A stretch of DNA of 64,000 nucleotides. Origin: Piscinibacter lacus. GTDB taxonomy: Bacteria > Pseudomonadota > Gammaproteobacteria > Burkholderiales > Burkholderiaceae_C. Every line of letters begins with the position of its first letter. Position 1 is the first letter of the stretch. The notes beneath the pieces were generated by a model. That model was not told the origin of the DNA. It saw nothing but the letters and a program-made list of their open reading frames with translations, and made no database searches. A program made the position numbers and the translations under genes. Location: the NCBI RefSeq assembly GCF_016735685.1, contig NZ_JAERRA010000002.1:434001-498000 (forward strand), read 5' to 3'. Of this stretch, positions 63,582 through 64,000 are shown one piece after another.

Positions 63582-64000
63582 ATGTCGTCCTCCAGCCTGT
63601 TTGCCGCCGTCGAAATGGCGCCCCGCGACCCGATCCTGGGTCTGAACGAGCAGTTCAACGCCGACCCCAACCCGGCCAAGGTCAACCTCGGCGTTGGCGT
63701 CTACACCGACGAGAACGGCAAGCTGCCCCTGCTGAAGTGCGTGGCCGCGGCCGAGAAGGCGCTGCTCGAAGCGCCCAAGGCCAAGGGCTACCTGCCGATC
63801 GACGGCATCGCCGCCTACGACAAGGCCGTGCAGGCCCTGGTCTTCGGCGACGAGGCCGTGGCCAGCGGCCGCATCGCCACCGTGCAGGGCCTGGGCGGCA
63901 CCGGCGGCCTGAAGATCGGCGCCGACTTCCTCAAGCGCCTGAACCCCGGCGCCACCGTGCTGATCAGCGACCCGAGCTGGGAGAACCACCGCGCGCTGTT
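63582..64000 (+). CDS. Aspartate/aromatic aminotransferase (5' part, cut by window)
   Basis: The first 139 codons of a class I PLP aminotransferase: FAAVEMAPRDPILGLNEQFNAD, VNLGVGVYTDENGKLPLL, and GGTGGLKIGADFL. This matches the AspC/TyrB family (about 400 residues). The PLP lysine lies beyond the window. It is divergent from uvrB, with a 170-bp promoter space. Confidence 0.93.
   Translation, partial: MSSSSLFAAVEMAPRDPILGLNEQFNADPNPAKVNLGVGVYTDENGKLPLLKCVAAAEKALLEAPKAKGYLPIDGIAAYDKAVQALVFGDEAVASGRIATVQGLGGTGGLKIGADFLKRLNPGATVLISDPSWENHRAL

Overview
The window is about 64 kb of very GC-rich bacterial chromosome. Gene content and order point to a betaproteobacterium of the order Burkholderiales, probably on the Rubrivivax/Leptothrix/Roseateles side. 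The evidence is the fabF-rpoE-rseA-rseB-mucD order, the yceD-rpmF-plsX-fabH-D-G-acpP-fabF fatty-acid cluster, an iscR-S-U-A-hscBA-fdx operon and many GTGA/ATGA stop-start overlaps. The genus is inference. Coding density is high and most long antisense reading frames are GC shadows.

Layout. (1) 1-11.1 kb, minus strand: envelope-stress genes (mucD, rseB, rseA, rpoE) and the fatty-acid/phospholipid initiation cluster. (2) 11.2-14.5 kb: Maf nucleotide pyrophosphatase, an RsmI-like methyltransferase, a VanZ-like protein and an RhlE-type helicase. (3) 14.7-23.2 kb, plus strand: mannose-1-phosphate guanylyltransferase, the dTDP-rhamnose set rfbBDAC, kdsA, and cysD-cysN, where CysN carries a degenerate APS-kinase tail. 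(4) 23.3-42.5 kb, mainly minus strand: a surface-polysaccharide (O-antigen-like) locus. It holds an NDP-sugar 4,6-dehydratase, a priming phosphoglycosyl transferase, two sugar aminotransferases, UDP-glucose dehydrogenase, two glycosyltransferases, two methyltransferases, a flippase, an acetyltransferase and a wbpA-B-D-E set for a 2,3-diacetamido uronic acid. Four toxin-antitoxin modules (one zeta-like, three VapBC-like) interrupt it, and the epimerase that would complete the wbp pathway survives only as a 3' fragment. (5) 42.7-49.4 kb: lysS, a flavin-binding protein, exoD, a tandemly duplicated secreted-protein gene, and a Cus/Cop-type two-component system with a matching DNA box in both copies of the duplicated promoter. 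(6) 49.4-54.5 kb: an aldehyde dehydrogenase-DUF779 pair behind a sigma-54-type promoter, a tRNA-Leu(UAA) gene interrupted by a group I intron, a cytochrome P450, an SDR protein and tRNA-Val(CAC). (7) 54.6-61.1 kb: dnaQ and the ISC iron-sulfur operon. (8) 61.3-64 kb: uvrB and the start of an aspartate/aromatic aminotransferase gene.

The most notable items are the self-splicing-type intron in tRNA-Leu(UAA); the antitoxin-zeta cassette bracketed by a perfect 61-bp repeat of the head of a glycosyltransferase gene; the clustering of toxin-antitoxin modules inside the polysaccharide locus; and the duplicated metal-box-controlled secreted protein with a variable poly-G tract in its leader. No CRISPR array, prophage or transposase gene was seen.
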